A DNA stretch of 64,000 bases from Triops longicaudatus (lineage: Eukaryota > Arthropoda > Branchiopoda > Notostraca > Triopsidae). The stretch is taken from positions 553,155-617,154 of the forward strand of contig JAGQDJ010000051.1 in NCBI GenBank assembly GCA_022885665.1, in the 5' to 3' direction. Made by a program: the position numbers and the translations under genes. A model generated the notes under the pieces. The model saw nothing but the letters and a program-made list of their open reading frames with translations, was not told where the DNA came from and made no database searches. Below are positions 25,701 through 40,700 of the stretch, piece by piece; within the stretch, counting starts at the first letter, position 1; each line of letters starts with the position of its first letter.

Positions 25701-28700
25701 AGGCGAGCCAAAGACGTCGATAAAATTTGACAAGGAGGGGATACCCACACAAAATGCGTTTTCAGAGTAGAAAAACCGTTAACCAACTTACCCGCAACTT
25801 GGAGTTTAGCGGTTCGGCTGACGATGGACCCCACCGAGGGTGAAGATGCCACACACTGGTAAATCCCTTCATCCGGACGTTCATTCCGTGTGTGAACGAC
25901 GCTGCTAAAATACAGCGAGCCGTTGGACAAAATCGACCTAACACGGGAAACACAACTTATATTTAACTTTCAGGTTAAAAACATTTGATCGTCTCTTTAT
26001 AAAGCCTCTAAAAACATTGAAAAGGGAAAAATAACCATTACACTACGCGTTATTTCTTTTCGTTTATGTTATCCTAAACTTTCGGCTGGGTAGATTTTTT
26101 TTTACTTTGAAATGAAAGAAAAATTGCGAGATATGTATAAAACTTACAATAATACAACGAAATATAAAACGAAAAAACAAAACAAAAACAAGGTCAAAGT
26201 CTAACAACGTTGAAAACTTTGAGTACCTTTTAATTTCCAGTATAACATAAAAATACGTAATAATAATAAGCACGTTCAGTTTACACAATTTACGGTCACG
26301 AAAAGAGCAACTACGCAAACTGTCCCCAATAAACGGGTACGGCAAATGCGTAACGCTTCCCAGTTTCTTTCTTACTAACGAAGGTTTGCTGTACACAAAC
26401 CAGGACCTTTGACTCCTACTACAGTGTTGCTTCGTACAACGAACCTAATCCGTTCCTGGAAAGTATTCACTATAAAAAGCGTCGTTGTAAGAAGACATTA
26501 CTCCCCAAAAGACTTTTATGGAAGTCGGTTTCATCCCTTCCCGAAGCTTTTTCAGTCTCGCGCAATCTTACACTGCGGAGGAAAACTTTAAAAAAATAAA
26601 AACGTCCGTTTCGATTAAATTTAAAATCATCTACTGGACGCGATCACTCATTTCGATCTTCCACATCTGCCATCGAAATTGTCATCAGGTTTCCTATTAC
26701 GCAATCTGATGATTCTCCTTCGGTATACATGTTAGATCGCTTTAGATTCGTTGAATTAAATTAAAATCAATTCTCCATTTTTGTGCTTCTTGATTTTGTG
26801 CACAATGAAGGTATCTCTTTCATGACCTAAACTATGAGGAAAAAACTCCAAGCTTGACAAAGCTTTTTCTATTGACTCAGTACCGACTGTATTGAATCAA
26901 TGGTCAACAATTTCCCTTCACGAATCTCATCTGCTTATGGCTTCTCGTTGTGCGGTAAATTCCAGTTTTTTCTTTGTTTTCCATTTGTCAAACTTTTTCG
27001 TGCCTTTCCGCCATTCGTTGTACATTTTGTGACCGCAACGTGCGTTCGTTATACGAGTTGTTCGTTGTACGAGCCACCACTGTTTAGCCCAAGAGTGGAT
27101 ATCAAAGGGTCCGATTATAACAAGACTATATTATGCAGACTTCTCTTGAAAGACAATTAAAAATTCAAAATAATTAATAGAGACATATTTCTGTTTATAC
27201 ACAGTACACATCACACCATTTTACTCTGTACATTAATCCAACTCAACAAGTAATACTCAATCGTGGACAATCTTGCGCAAAATAATGTATAAAAAAACAG
27301 GTACGGCGCACACGCAATTCTTTCTTTCCCAACACCCCTTTCTTTTGACATCTACTACAGAAATAAATCCAAGTAGTGGAAAGGGAAAAAACGTTTCATT
27401 GACTTAATTGTTTCTTATCTCCCGAAACTTTGCCTTCTTCAGCTTCTCTACTTCAAAACCCTACTTTACTCCATAAAAATATGCAAATCAGGTACCGTCC
27501 AGGGACTAACCCTCTCTTTGGTCTTTCAACTTCCAGCATCTTCTTCATACGCCAAGAATAAAAGCGAAAGATTCAAAGTCTCAACAAGAAAAGGACGCAA
27601 AGAGGAAGAAGAAAAGGGGGTCGTAATGAAGTAGGAGTTATTACCTTCGTGGGTCTCCTATAAAACTTAACAAAAGTCCATCTCGTTTCCACTCAATGGT
27701 AGGCGTGGGTGAACCCAAGGCGGCGCAGTCCAGTAAGGCCGGGGCGTCTTTGGTCACGATGGTATCTTGCGGCTCCACAATGAAACCCAAATCGGGATCG
27801 CCTCCAGACGCTATAAAAATCCACCCCAATGGACAAAAAGACGGACATGAGCCACCAGAAACAAAACATCTTACGCACTTTATCATATCAATCCATCGGC
27901 ACCAGAACCCAATTTCATCGTCTTCTCTTCTTCCTAGCCCCCCACTCGACCCCAGAGGGGCATGAACGTAGAATCAATCTCAATGAGATCGAGGTCTTTG
28001 CTTTGAACTTCTTACGAAACTTAAGTCACCCTCACCCAGACACTCTGACGATCGACCACCAAAAGTCCCCTCTTTATCCCCCCCCACCCTTCAGTTTCTA
28101 AAACTTCTAATCGAATCAAACCGGCCCACTGAATTTTTCTTTAGAAAAAAAAATATACCGAAAAAGAGACTACGGGAACTTATCGATTCGGGCCGATTTG
28201 CCCCCACACCTACCCCCATTCCTCCCTAGAATGTCAACAAGCTCAAGTTTGTTGCTACGCTATGTCAAGCTAGCCAACAAGAAAAGTTCATTAAAAGTAT
28301 GCAAATATGATGTCGTGGCTTTGGCTTTGCTTTTAGGCACGTCAGAATCCATCGCTTGTCACATATGTCATGCAGGGTGGCCCCTGCGTCTGGCTAGTGT
28401 TCTCCCTACTTGGTTTGGATGCTCGTGTGTCGTGTTAGAAACAGACATAGACACGGAAAAGAAAAAAAAAAGAATAAAAAAGAGAAAAATCATACCAAGG
28501 CAACCTACGGTGCAGACAGATAAAAATGTTTTCTGTTTTCAAATTTTTTTTCTTATGTCGTTGTAGGGACTAAAAATATAGGGTCTTTTCAGCCCACCTG
28601 GGGACTGTTAGTTGGCAATGAAATGGCGGCTTATAGAGTGTCAGTGAGAACGAGACGGTTTGAGGCCTGGCATCACTTTTGATATCTTTAAAAAAAAGAA

Positions 28701-31700
28701 GAAAAAAATATACTTTTTTGCTCAACACATCCCAATGGAAGACGATGTGTGCGCAGAAATAAAAGGCGTACGGTCAACAACATTTATTTTCTTGTAGTTT
28801 ACGTTGCAGCTTCATTAGCCTCTACCAAACACACTCAAAATAGTTGTAAAATGATTCACACACCCTTTTAAGCAACTTAGGCTGACATTTTTTGAGAGAA
28901 ACTGAACAGCTACACACTTGAAAGAACCCTATACACGTTGTGTGGCACGACCACGCGTGTCTCATAAAATGAAGCAATCATATGGAAATGCTATACGAGT
29001 CCTGTCCATGCGGCATAGGGCAACAATAAAAGCTCACATTGCAGAAAGAAATGACGGCGGATGAGAACCATTTAGTTTTTATCAGCTATTATGACCTAAC
29101 TTGCTTCAGACTTTCAAGCAAAATAAAACAAAAAATACATGTAACGTAGTCTCGACAACGATGCATTGGCTACAAGGTGCAATCATGACGAAGGAAGACG
29201 CTCTACGTAGTTAAAACATGACAAAAGCAATAATGTAAGTTCCATACAGCAGTGCATTTCTAACTTCATTGTTACTAATTGTGTTGGTCAGAGTCTGATG
29301 TTTTTGTCTCAATTCTCAAAAATAAAGAATTATGATCTCAAGCGGAATGCGGAATCTACTAGACTTCACAACAACGACTTCCATAATTTTAACTTTAGGA
29401 AGTAAATATGACCAATTTTATCTTTCGTTTTTCGTTTTCGGGACATTTATGCTATTTCAAATAAAACTAATCTCAAGTTTGAAGTCTCTTACAGTCTATG
29501 ATTCTAGCTTATAAATTAATGATTCTCAACAGTTTTCATCCACTACCCCAAAATCGTCAAGTAAAAAGTCTCCGTTAGGCATTAAATAAAAGTTTATATT
29601 AAAATTGGATCGAAGTTCTTGAGATAAACAGCTTTGAAGAGTTTATCATTCTGAATTTCCCGACGAACGGCTTCACTACCCAAACCTGAAGGCGTTTTAA
29701 CAACTTAATGGTTATCTACCCACTTTTTAGAAGGACTAAATGCTAGTTTGAGGTTACGTTACCTTAAATTAAGTTAGTTTTTTCTAGTTAAAGGTTAAAT
29801 AAAATACAATTAAAGCTAGGTTTGGCGAAATCAAGGGTGGGTTGGGTAAAATCAAACTAGTTTAGCCTGTTTTAAGTTTAGGGTGCGTAGAACTAAGCTA
29901 TGTTAGTCTGGTTTAACGTTAGGCTAGCTGAGAATTACTTAGTTTTGTCTAATACAAGGTTCGATTGGAAAAATTTAGTAATTTTACTTACTGTTAAAGT
30001 AAGCTTACTTTAGCCTACGGATGGGAAGAAATAATTTATGTTAGTCTGTTTGAAGGTTAGACTAGGTTAAAAGCAAGCTAACCCCTCTAAAATAAAACAT
30101 AATTAATAATATATTTTTTAGAATCAGCAGGTATTTTAGGAGCTTGTCTAATTGAACGTTAGGTTAACTTACGTAAACCTAGGTTACTTAAACTTTCTCC
30201 GATTTTCCTTGTATACGACGCCAACATTAAAAGCAGTTTTAATAAAAAAACTCTCTACCCTCCACCCCCCAACTTCCGATCAGGACAGTGCTAAATAAAA
30301 ACACAATACATATTAACACATTTAAACAACGCTCATTCGCCTCTATTGTGGCAAGAGACGGTTCATATTCCCACCCCCTTCCTTCACAAGAGGGCTAGTA
30401 GCCCATCTGTCACTCTCTTATAACGCTACCCTCCAAACCCCACCCCAAGCCTCCAATTAAAATTCCCCCTTTTTGCTTTGCCTCTCATTCGAAAAGTAAG
30501 CCGGTTTGCCCACCAAACTTGCACTAATTCTCGCATTGCGTGAGAACACCCTTGTCTCTCTTCTCTGCCCACTCTTAAAAACAAGTACCAGTATTTCATG
30601 CCCAATTTTATTCTCCCTATCTCTTTTGATAACCGAACCATTAGGACCATCTGAAATTTCTCCCAAACCCAGGCACACGTCACTTGATTGGCCTCCGCAC
30701 TCCCGGACATGGCAACACGCTTTCTTTGACTGATAGCAAATAACTTCCCCATTTGGAGTTGTCAGGCTTGTGTAAACAACCTCTTCTTCTTCGTCTCGTT
30801 TTGGCCATCTTTCTCACAACCAGTAGCCTTAATTCCTACCTCGTCTTGGCCTAAATCCCCAACTGCTACTTAAAAGCATGTTCCCGAAATCGTGTTTAAA
30901 CCCCTTAGAAATACTGTCAGGCTTATCCTGCTCTGTGGGAAAAGAGGCGGCCCAAAAAAGATCGTAAGGCTTCATTCGCACGGTGTTTTTTTTTATGAAT
31001 TACGTGGTAGACTTGCAGCCTATTGACTATCTTGTGTTTATTGAAGGTATTATTTTCAACGTTTACATGCAATACTTAAACACAAGAGGACAAGTCAAAT
31101 TGCTCTCTAAATGGTAATCGGTATTAAATTTCTGTGCTGTGCTTACCAGTTTGGAGGGGGGAAAAAATAACAGGAAAAGGAATGTTTAAATATTCGGCAG
31201 TACACCGATGGCGTTGGAAGTGAAGTTTGTAAAGTTTGTGACCTTTTTTTATCATTTTCAAATCGGCAAGTGTGAGGAATTGGTTGTTTTTCATTTGGAT
31301 CAGTTTTGATGTGACAAGTCTAGGAAAATTAGCAGAAATAATTCGTTTACAGTGTGAGCGAGCATTTGAATCTTTAATAGCGCATGTCGAGTGCTTCCCA
31401 TTTTTGAGCCCATAATTTCATAATGTATTCACTTTTGCACTTGTTTGCTTGTTGTAAACTTGTCGCTTAACAGTCCAAGCTTTCAGTGACTCTTCACGGG
31501 CCAGCTTTGGGCAGGTTTTGTAGTTTATTTTCTTGGAGGGTTCTATTTCTAACTGCCAAAGTAGTTAAGTTGGATTTTTCGCAGGGATAGTTTCAGAATA
31601 AAAGGTCGTAAGGCTTCGTTCACACAGTGTGGTTCACTGCAGATGTCCAATTAACAAAACCATCACGTTTGTCTTACGAACACGTAATGGAAGGATTCAT

Positions 31701-34700
31701 GAGGACCAGACAGTACGGTAGAATACTGGCTATTGGTACACCCCGCAGAAGAGACAGATGAGCGCGTTCTCACCCTTTGAATGCGAAAATCCAAACCACG
31801 GCCGTTATTTCTACAAGCTTATAAAACCTTATACACACACACACTATAGTCGAAGCAGGGATGAAATTCGAATAACCCACACACACAGCTGCACGTGTAG
31901 ACCATCTTTTTACTTTTATCCCCCTACAACAGACACGCTACTGCTTTGGAGTCCTTGCTATCGCTTCATCAAGCATGCATTCAGTTAATGATGGCAATCG
32001 TGCTACTGCCAGTCGTTGGTTAACCTTTTGTTTGGTTCTCATAAAGTCCTTCACCCCCCAAAGATGAGAAAAAAAAGCCAAAAAAGGGGAGTTATACGGC
32101 CCTCGTAAATGAATACCTACTATTACTGCTAAAGAAGGGTGAGGGAGTTAGATATATATCCTCGCTGGGTGTCTTTTTTGTCGAGGAGAAAAGGGGGTCA
32201 AAGAAAGAGCTAGGGAAATTAGGAAACACATGTGTTTCTCGTCACTAACAAGGCCCCTGTTGCTTTCAAGTTTTTGCTGCTGCGCGAGCTTCACTCTGAG
32301 CACGATCAAGGAAGCCCAAAGACTTGTTCAAAGAGAGGACGCAGCTTCTTCAGCTTCTTATTCTCACTCAGCGCTTCTGGTGCGCGTCTTTTAGGCTTCC
32401 TTTAAAACCACAATTGTCTCCTATTTAGGAGCTTTTTAAGAATGCTTTATGGACAACGCGACTTCCTTAAAAAAAAAAAAAACAAAAAAAAAAAAAAAAA
32501 AAAACAGAAGTCTTCCTTTTTTAAAGCAAAAAATAAGAAGTTTTATTTAAACATTTTAGAAGCCATTGTAAATAGGTTTCGCTTACACGTCGTAAAATAA
32601 CGTAACAGCAATAAATTCTGAATTCTACAATAATACGTCTTCTAAGGCTGCAATGATCCTTGCTCTAAGCCTCTTACGGCGAAAACATGGCGAAACCTTG
32701 CGGCTGACATGGTATCAGCTTTTCGTCCAAGCAAATCTCTTCACACTGCACAAGTTTGCTAACCACACCCTAAAATCACCTTACCCAAAGTATCTTCTTA
32801 ACAAGTGACAGCTTTCAATCATTTTTGACTCCGTTACATGTAAACGTGCGCAACTTCAATTATAAACTTTTCTGAAGTCCCGACTTGGTTGCAAACATGT
32901 CTGTTATTTTTGCCTAAACAGATACCCATTTCCTGCAGCCTAATTCTAGCAAAGTTTTAGCAGCTTGTTCCGTCCTTATTTGGCCACTGAAGTATGGCTA
33001 ATAATGAATGTCAAAAACTTCGCTGCCAAATGTCACTAAGCCCTTGGTATTAAGTTCTCCTATAAAATATGCTAAATCTAAATACCAACAATGAAAGCTC
33101 TACTGCTAACATCGAACATCTGATTATAAAACTACGATTTTTCACCATAAAACCAAAACATTACGTTCTTTGAAAGTCTTAAATCATTCCACCTTTTAAA
33201 TCCATTTTTACTCTTTCTTCACATGTCTGGTTTCAACTCTTAATTTCTCTTAATTGCTTAATTAATGCAATCCATCTTTCTGATAGCTTCCATGCGTCTA
33301 ATTGTAATAATCTTACACGTCGCAGTTAACTTAACGTAATTAGTTTACCAGACTCGCGCAAATGGACCACCAAAACGCAAAGAGCATCAATTAACTCACT
33401 CCCTCAACATAAAAGCGTGCATTCGTCTCCTATTTGTTCTACCACAACGCTGTTGTCATGGCTCGCTCGCGAGTCTTCGTCTGCTAACCGTTATTGACTC
33501 ACACAACAACAAAATTTTGGCAAACTCGCTTCCATCTTCCCACACCACCATCCAGTTTCGTCTCCTTATGTATTCCTTGGGTCTCCTAAAACTCTACACT
33601 CCTTTTTCCAATTCACAATTCCTAACAATTAAAGTAACTGGTCGAATCCTTCGCAATACTAATTTCTTTGCTTGCCAATAATTTTATCTGAAACTCACTT
33701 TTCGATTGCTAATCGTTTTCAAGTGATTCACTGTAAGCTCGAAGTTAAAAAACTGCGCTAAACAAAACTAATTTTATTAAACTTAACCTTGGATTAGATG
33801 AACCTAGCTTAATTATATTCCTTTTAACCTTAATATAGTCAAACTTAACTTAAGCTAACGTAACCTCAAGCTAGTACTCAGTGTTTCTGAACAGCGGATA
33901 AATTACCAAAAAATTCTTAAAAATCCTTGAAGTTTGGGCAACGAAACCGTTCATGGGCGAAGTGGCAGACCTGATCGCATTTCTGCGGAATACGAGGCGC
34001 CAATTTGCTCGAGGGCGCCAGGGGGGGGGGGCTACACTAACAAACTCACAAACGGTATATCATTCAGAACTCGTTGCACTAAGGAGCCCTTGAAGTCGCT
34101 TTATGAGAAGGATGTTTCAAGGTATGTATGTGAAGTGATCGGATGCAGATGGACACAGAGAAGAGTGCGAGTACCCCGGGTTCGTTGTAGCACTGTACCC
34201 ATTTCCGCACCTAGTGCTAAAAGCCAACTTTCAAGACACCCACACAGATACACATATAAGGCTTTCCCCACTAGCCACTTTCCAAGCCACTTGAACCTGA
34301 AGGGAGCCTCTATTTACACAGCCATTAACAGCTTACCCTTAGCTTTTTATATGGCACTCGCGAACGGCTTTTCACTTCCTCATTTGCTTACTCCTTACCC
34401 CTCTTTCTCTTTCGCCAAAACTTGGAATACTTCCGTCGGAAGCTTCTTCGTCCTTTCGCAAAAACTCATTGTCCTAATTAGGCTCCTCGTACCTTTTTCA
34501 AGATTCTTTCCTCTCGGATCGATAATAAAGATACCGATTTTCTTTTTCAAAATGGTATAAATTTCCGGGTTTAAGACACGGAGTTCGACCTTCAAAGGGT
34601 GAGGACGATGAAACGCGGCCGGATAATGATCAAAGGGTGGTCAATGCTGAAATTTGTCAGGTAAATAGGAAGTTTTAGAGCTTTGTTGCTAATTTTGGTA

Positions 34701-37700
34701 AATTTTTAAATAAAATTCTCTATGTGAGTTGAATTAGTGTATTTCGCTATTCTCAAATTTCGCTTTACGCGACATTTTTCTATACTCCGCGTGCGGGGTT
34801 TCGTCTCACACGGATATTCCCACACAATGTGAAGGGAAGTTTCATGTCACCCGGTAAAGCTTTTCCAATTACCCCGTCTTCATGGAGACGTCGCTCAAGT
34901 ATTTCTCGATTCAACTTCTCTTTTTCATAGCTTGGTCGCATTCTTTCTGCTTATCGACTTTTCTTTCAAAACCCTCATTTTCTGAAGTGCTTTCTGGGAA
35001 TTTGCTAAGCAAATAGGAAACTTGGAATTATAGGCTCTATTTTCTTTTTCCAAATAACAACTTGGAATTAATTCGACTAACCTAACTTACATCCAGGTAG
35101 TCCAACCTTAAATCAGCCTAACATAACCTATTTCTGCCTAACCTAATCTTAAACTAGGTTAAACTGACTCATTTTACTCAACCTAACCTCAAATTAGACA
35201 AAACTGAATTTTACCCAACCTGAGCTACAGTTATCCGAAACTGACTTAAAGCAGTCGAACATGTCTTAACTGGGCCTATCCTAACTTTAAACTAGGCTTT
35301 AAACTAGGGGGGGGGGGAGGAAGGTAAAGGGCACGAAACGAAATAGGAGCGGGCTAACGGCGAACGCACCAAAAATGACTGACTCAGTTTCTTTATCAAA
35401 AGGCAAGACTATAATGGGTGCTGCAGTACAGTACTTCTCAATAAAAACGATCCAAACAAACCCGCCTTATGTTAACCGCACGCCACCTTGACAAAGTTGG
35501 GGCTGTGGGTCAAAAGCGTTCCACAGCGCTTCGAATAGGACGCGCTCGCGCAACTGTCGTGGCTTTCGATACATGGGAGTTTGTTTGGGTCATTTTTACT
35601 GAGTTCTGTACAATACTGAAATTTGCGGGCTTAGAGAAAACGTCTATCGGTTGACAAGGCTGGGGACCGAATGCTAGCTTAGCTCTGCAGAATACACAGA
35701 GAAACAGACATTCATTGTTGGACACTGAATGTTCCCATAGCGGGCTAGGCGGCTACGAAATTCATTCTTACTGACAATGAAACACGGAATTTTGGACTTT
35801 CCCATCGACGAATCGGGTCAATGGACGAAAGCTACAAAGAGCACTGATTTAACATCACGCGTAGATACGAAGACTTCGCAAGTTATAATCAAAGGTAGAC
35901 ATTGTTGTACCCTTAACCAACCTATTCCTGCTATTTCAGTGTCATTCTCAGCTAAAAACAGTCTTAGCTCACGCATTCTCCTTTCAAAACTTCCCAGTTC
36001 TGCCTTTCGATACATCTCCTGTTTTCAACACCCAACCGCAGTCCCCAATGACAGAAAACTGTCACCTTGATTTGTTTAGCCCGTTCAACATGTACACATT
36101 AGCATGGGCACATATCAACATTGAGGCCCTTTTAGGCTTAAACATTCATTTGTCTCTCCTCTTTCTGGCTTGTTGCGTCTTGCGTGCAGCGAAATGCCAG
36201 ACATTACCATCAATTTTTCTCTCCTTTTTTTCCCCTGTCGACCATGCTGAGTACAAAGACAAACTTACAAGGCTCGGAATTTTTGTTGTCTTTTTTAGGC
36301 TCACTTAAAACGCGACCAGACAGCCAATCACACGACAGGTTGCCCCAGCTTGCTCCTCCGCTTTCTTATCTCACTTTCAGCGTTCTGTCTACGCAAATCA
36401 AATGCGCTTTCCATCCGACAACACAGACTAAAGCCGAAGGTGCCATAATTTATTTTTTTCCTTAAATAAATATTTCGACCTGCTCCAAATTCTAACACGC
36501 CCAACGACTTCCGTGCGTCACCTTTTGTTCTAGGCCTTTTTAGAGAAACGTATTAGAACGAAGAAAGGCGTGAGGAACTAAAGAACGAAGAAAACAGTCA
36601 CAAGAGCTCCTGATGGCTCTTGCCTGCTTTTCTTTACCTAGAGTACCAGGGCCGTGGCAAATTGCAAAACATTTGTCTCCTTTTTTTACTTCGTTTTCTA
36701 AAGTTTTCTTTCACAGATTGGCGTTATACAATCCTTGTCAACACTATTCTCGCTTGACTAATCCAAAAGGGGATGAAAAAAATAACATAAAAAGAGAAAA
36801 GTCTATTTCGTCATAAGGAAAAAGGACCGCCATCACTTCGGTTTAACACCTTAAAAACTCCATTAAGTCAAAATCTTTTTTCTTTAACTTGGGTTAATAG
36901 TAGATTATACGTCTTGAAAGCTAAAAACGTTTAACAATTTGGTGGAGAAGTAAACAGCAAAACTTTAAATAACGTATTCCAAGTTTGAGTTCTTCAGGTT
37001 AAGGCAGTTAGGTCAAGAAAAACTAATTTAACTTAAGAAAGGAAACTTTAACAACGTCGTGAAAAAGCAGTACAATTATGTTTCAGGGATGAAAAATTTG
37101 ACTGTTCGACGCATTTGTTTACTTGACGGGTTCGGAGAGGGAAAAAGTTTGTCCTTTTTTTTAAAAAAAAAGAAAAAAAACTTGGCAAAATTGGGATATT
37201 ATGCTGACGGCGTCGTAAAGCTATCCTTATGGGGAATTCGGTAATGGAAATCAGGCTTCATTTATGAACCAACACGTAGTCTACCGCATTTTAAATGTCC
37301 ACAAAAGGGGAAAAGTCAAGACCCAAATACAGGTAAAGCTTACGTTTGACGTAATTGTGTAGTTTACGAGTATTGCGGGTTTGGTGCGCCGAGGTTGTGT
37401 CCGTACAGCAATGTGCAAAACTCAATTTATAAAGGTTACAAAAATATTTAAGATTATTTTAAAAATTACGTTCATACAGGTTTTAGTACCCAAATCAGTT
37501 CAGTACTTGTGATATTCATAAATAATACAAAATTGTACAAAACCTATACAATTTTACCGGTTCGCTGAATACTTTTACTGTCACTTTACCATTCTATCTA
37601 TCTAGTTTCTCAATGCACGAGTTCCGTAGTTCGTCATAGCTTCCTGTACATTTCTAATGACCAAAAGTCTTTGCCAGCGAGTACCACGGTATCCGGTGCT

Positions 37701-40700
37701 AACATACCCCGCTTGTAAGATAACTTTTTTCTTTTCTCCACCACAATAAACAGTAATTGTACCATGACAGTATTTAAAAACCAGCTTATTTGAGAATTGT
37801 TCCTCTTTTATGCACGATAATGGACGATACATCCTAAAGGTATAGGCACAGCACGAAACTGAGACCGTTTTTACAATCGCTTACAATGACTGCAAACGGA
37901 ACGGTCACAGTTCATGTCCCGTAAAACTGAGTTTTCTCATTACTGTGCAATAGAGTACGCCAATAATGGAATCGCGACAGGTAACCCCACCCCCTGTATA
38001 ACTACTACGAATAATAAAAAACCGCTACAGGTTGCCCGCGGTTCGCGTGTCAGCTGTCTCGGGGCGGTTTTTTCCAGACAACCCTTCACATAGCCAACAA
38101 TGAAATCCTATTCGATCGCTGCGAATTGTATGGCAAGGGCGGAGTCATGAGCGGAGCACAATTTCATTGAAAGCCCGCTATTATTCCTTTCACCGTTGCA
38201 GCTGGGTATAAAATATAGCAACATTGGAAGTTTGTAATACCGAAATTCGTGTAAAGTAGAATAAAAATGCAAAACTGCGAACAGCAAAATGACTCTGATC
38301 ACACGAAAAACAGGTATAAAGAGCATGCAAATACGAGCTCACGATTCCGGAACTTACCTACTGAAAAAGGCTTGTTAAATCTACCTCGAACGTCTTTCCT
38401 TACAACAAAATTCTTTGCGCGACCGCTTTCCGCCACCCGGGATGGGAAAAAAAAACACCTATTCCGTAAACGCGTAATCTATCACACGCTACCAACATCT
38501 AACCAAAAAGACAAAACTAACGTACTACAACACCAGACTATATCTATTCTCACCCTTTCGTTTAGAAAAAAAAAGAAAAGGAGGAAAAAAGCATAAAAGG
38601 GTTCACAAGCCTACTACATTCATCTTCCCTTGTCTTAAACCCTAAAAATTCACTCCTCGTGATGTTCCATTCCTTTTTTCTCTCCGCCCTAAAAACAGTC
38701 TACATGCACCGACATGGAAGAAAAAGGGGGAAAATGTTTCGCTGAACAGAACGATTTTTCAAGGGCTCATGTCCACCACGGACATGCCTAAAAGCAAAGG
38801 GAAGGCCACGAGTTGAAAAAAAAATCATCCTTGATTAACGGCTTCCGAAGCAACGAAACCTCACGAAAAAAAGTTTATTTCTTATCGGTCTAAGACTCGC
38901 CCCGAACCCAACGATGAAATCACCCGGGTTTGTGGGCCCAGGTGGATCAATAAAAGGTTAATCATCATTTTCGTGCCTCTCAACTGACACGGCATGGCTT
39001 CAACAAAAGCAGCTGCCTTCTTGAATCAAACAGCTACGCATATGTTATTTTAACAGTAGCCTAGCTTAGACCGTTAACGCCGATGGCGCTCCAAGCGGTG
39101 AAAGCACACGGAATACGCCCTATAACTGCCATCTATCTTGAAAGAGCTAACTGCAGCATTACAGCATGTTAAGCAATATATTTATCGTGCAATTTACAGT
39201 GCAATACGTTTCGTATTGCACATGCCCATAGAAACAGGCTAAATATCATTACATAGTTCACGTGCCAATTTTTCACTCCCATCATTTTCTTTTGGAGTAA
39301 CACTAATTTTTCGTAATTTTTATTTATCTTGGTGACTTACGTTAGTACTGAGTAACGTCTTGGAAGAGGGCATCAACAGCTACGGTTTCATTATGCCTTG
39401 TCAACACACCTGGTACAAGTTTTTGTACACACCTGACGCAATTTGAAACCGATTTTTATGTACTTTCTGTCATTGACTTCGAATGGATTTCTTTTTTTCA
39501 GTCATTGTCGTATTACAAACTTTTTTCAAGTCTTCTGCAACAAGACAGCGCATTTTCGCTGACTTAAGACCGTTATGATCCGCTATTGGAAATGAGATTT
39601 GCTTTATGCCTAAGCTTCTTACGCGTCAAACTTCTCCTCCCCTAGAAATAAAGTTTCAGAAATATTCGCTTTCTTTGTAAGCAAAACTTGACAATTTCTT
39701 TCTCCCTTTAACCGTTAATAACTCTTAGTTCTTTGGATGCACACAGATGTGTATCGCGTAATGGGATGCACACAGATTTGTATACGTAAAAAGGCAAGCA
39801 AAAAAGACGCTTCCTGACACGTCTATGGGAGGCATCTATGCTTGGTGTATAGACAAAATATGGGCTACTGTTTTGCATATTAATAGTGAAACGCCGGGAT
39901 GGGAAGAAAGGTTTCGTCCAGGTCTTTTCCCCCATTTCGCTTGAATGAATATGCTAGGCACACACAGCAACACAGCAAAAGCGGATCGTTCAAGGGGAGA
40001 TTGACGGCTGACATGGAGAAAATGATGAGATATTGCTATTGCTGTGGGTAAGTACTCTTACGGAATCGTTGATTTTCGACAACGGAAAAGACAAGACAGT
40101 GGAGAAAAAGAAATCAGACCCAACCCTAAATGGAGGGGGAGGACGGAGCAGACTTACATCCCCATCTTAGCCCCCAAAGCTTTATTACTGCTAAAGCCTA
40201 GCAGAATTGGGTAGTTGGGTCTTTTGGGGAAGGCTTTTCGTCGTGTTGTTTCGTTTGTGATAACATGATTTTAACGTACGTCAGGAGTTTACGATGGACT
40301 CCAAGCTCCCTTTAAGCTTGTTTGGAGAGGAAGAAACGTATTTCCTTCTGTACTTTATGGCTGGAAATGCATTTCTGACTGAAAGAACCAGCCCAGGAAA
40401 CTAGAACGAATGTCGCATTACTTATTTCAACATTTCTTTTTATCTCGGCGTATAAGCGTCGCATCATCGTATTTTTCCAGTGGTTAACTCTTGTGCGGCA
40501 TTCGTAAACCCAGTGACATGAGCTTTGACCAGTCATACGCTTCTTTTCTGAAGTGCTTTTGGCGAGTTTGCAACGAAGGCCGAAAACTTGGACTAGGTTA
40601 TTTTTGATAACTCGAATTATCCATTCCCTTACGCTGGAATTTTACGTAGCCGTCTTCTCGATCTACTTGCTTTACCACGGTTTCGTATTTCACGGATTTT

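Noticed and set aside
30426..30752. Overlapping open frames on both strands
   Set aside because: Both strands are open with no domain or codon signature; chance in C-rich sequence.
32469..32504. A-rich tract as a retroposon tail
   Set aside because: No target-site duplication or SINE/LINE body was recognised next to it; treated as a simple repeat.
33934..34560. Candidate independent gene in the frazzled intron
   Set aside because: No recognisable domain, no splice-linked neighbours and odd composition; kept only as a low-interest finding.
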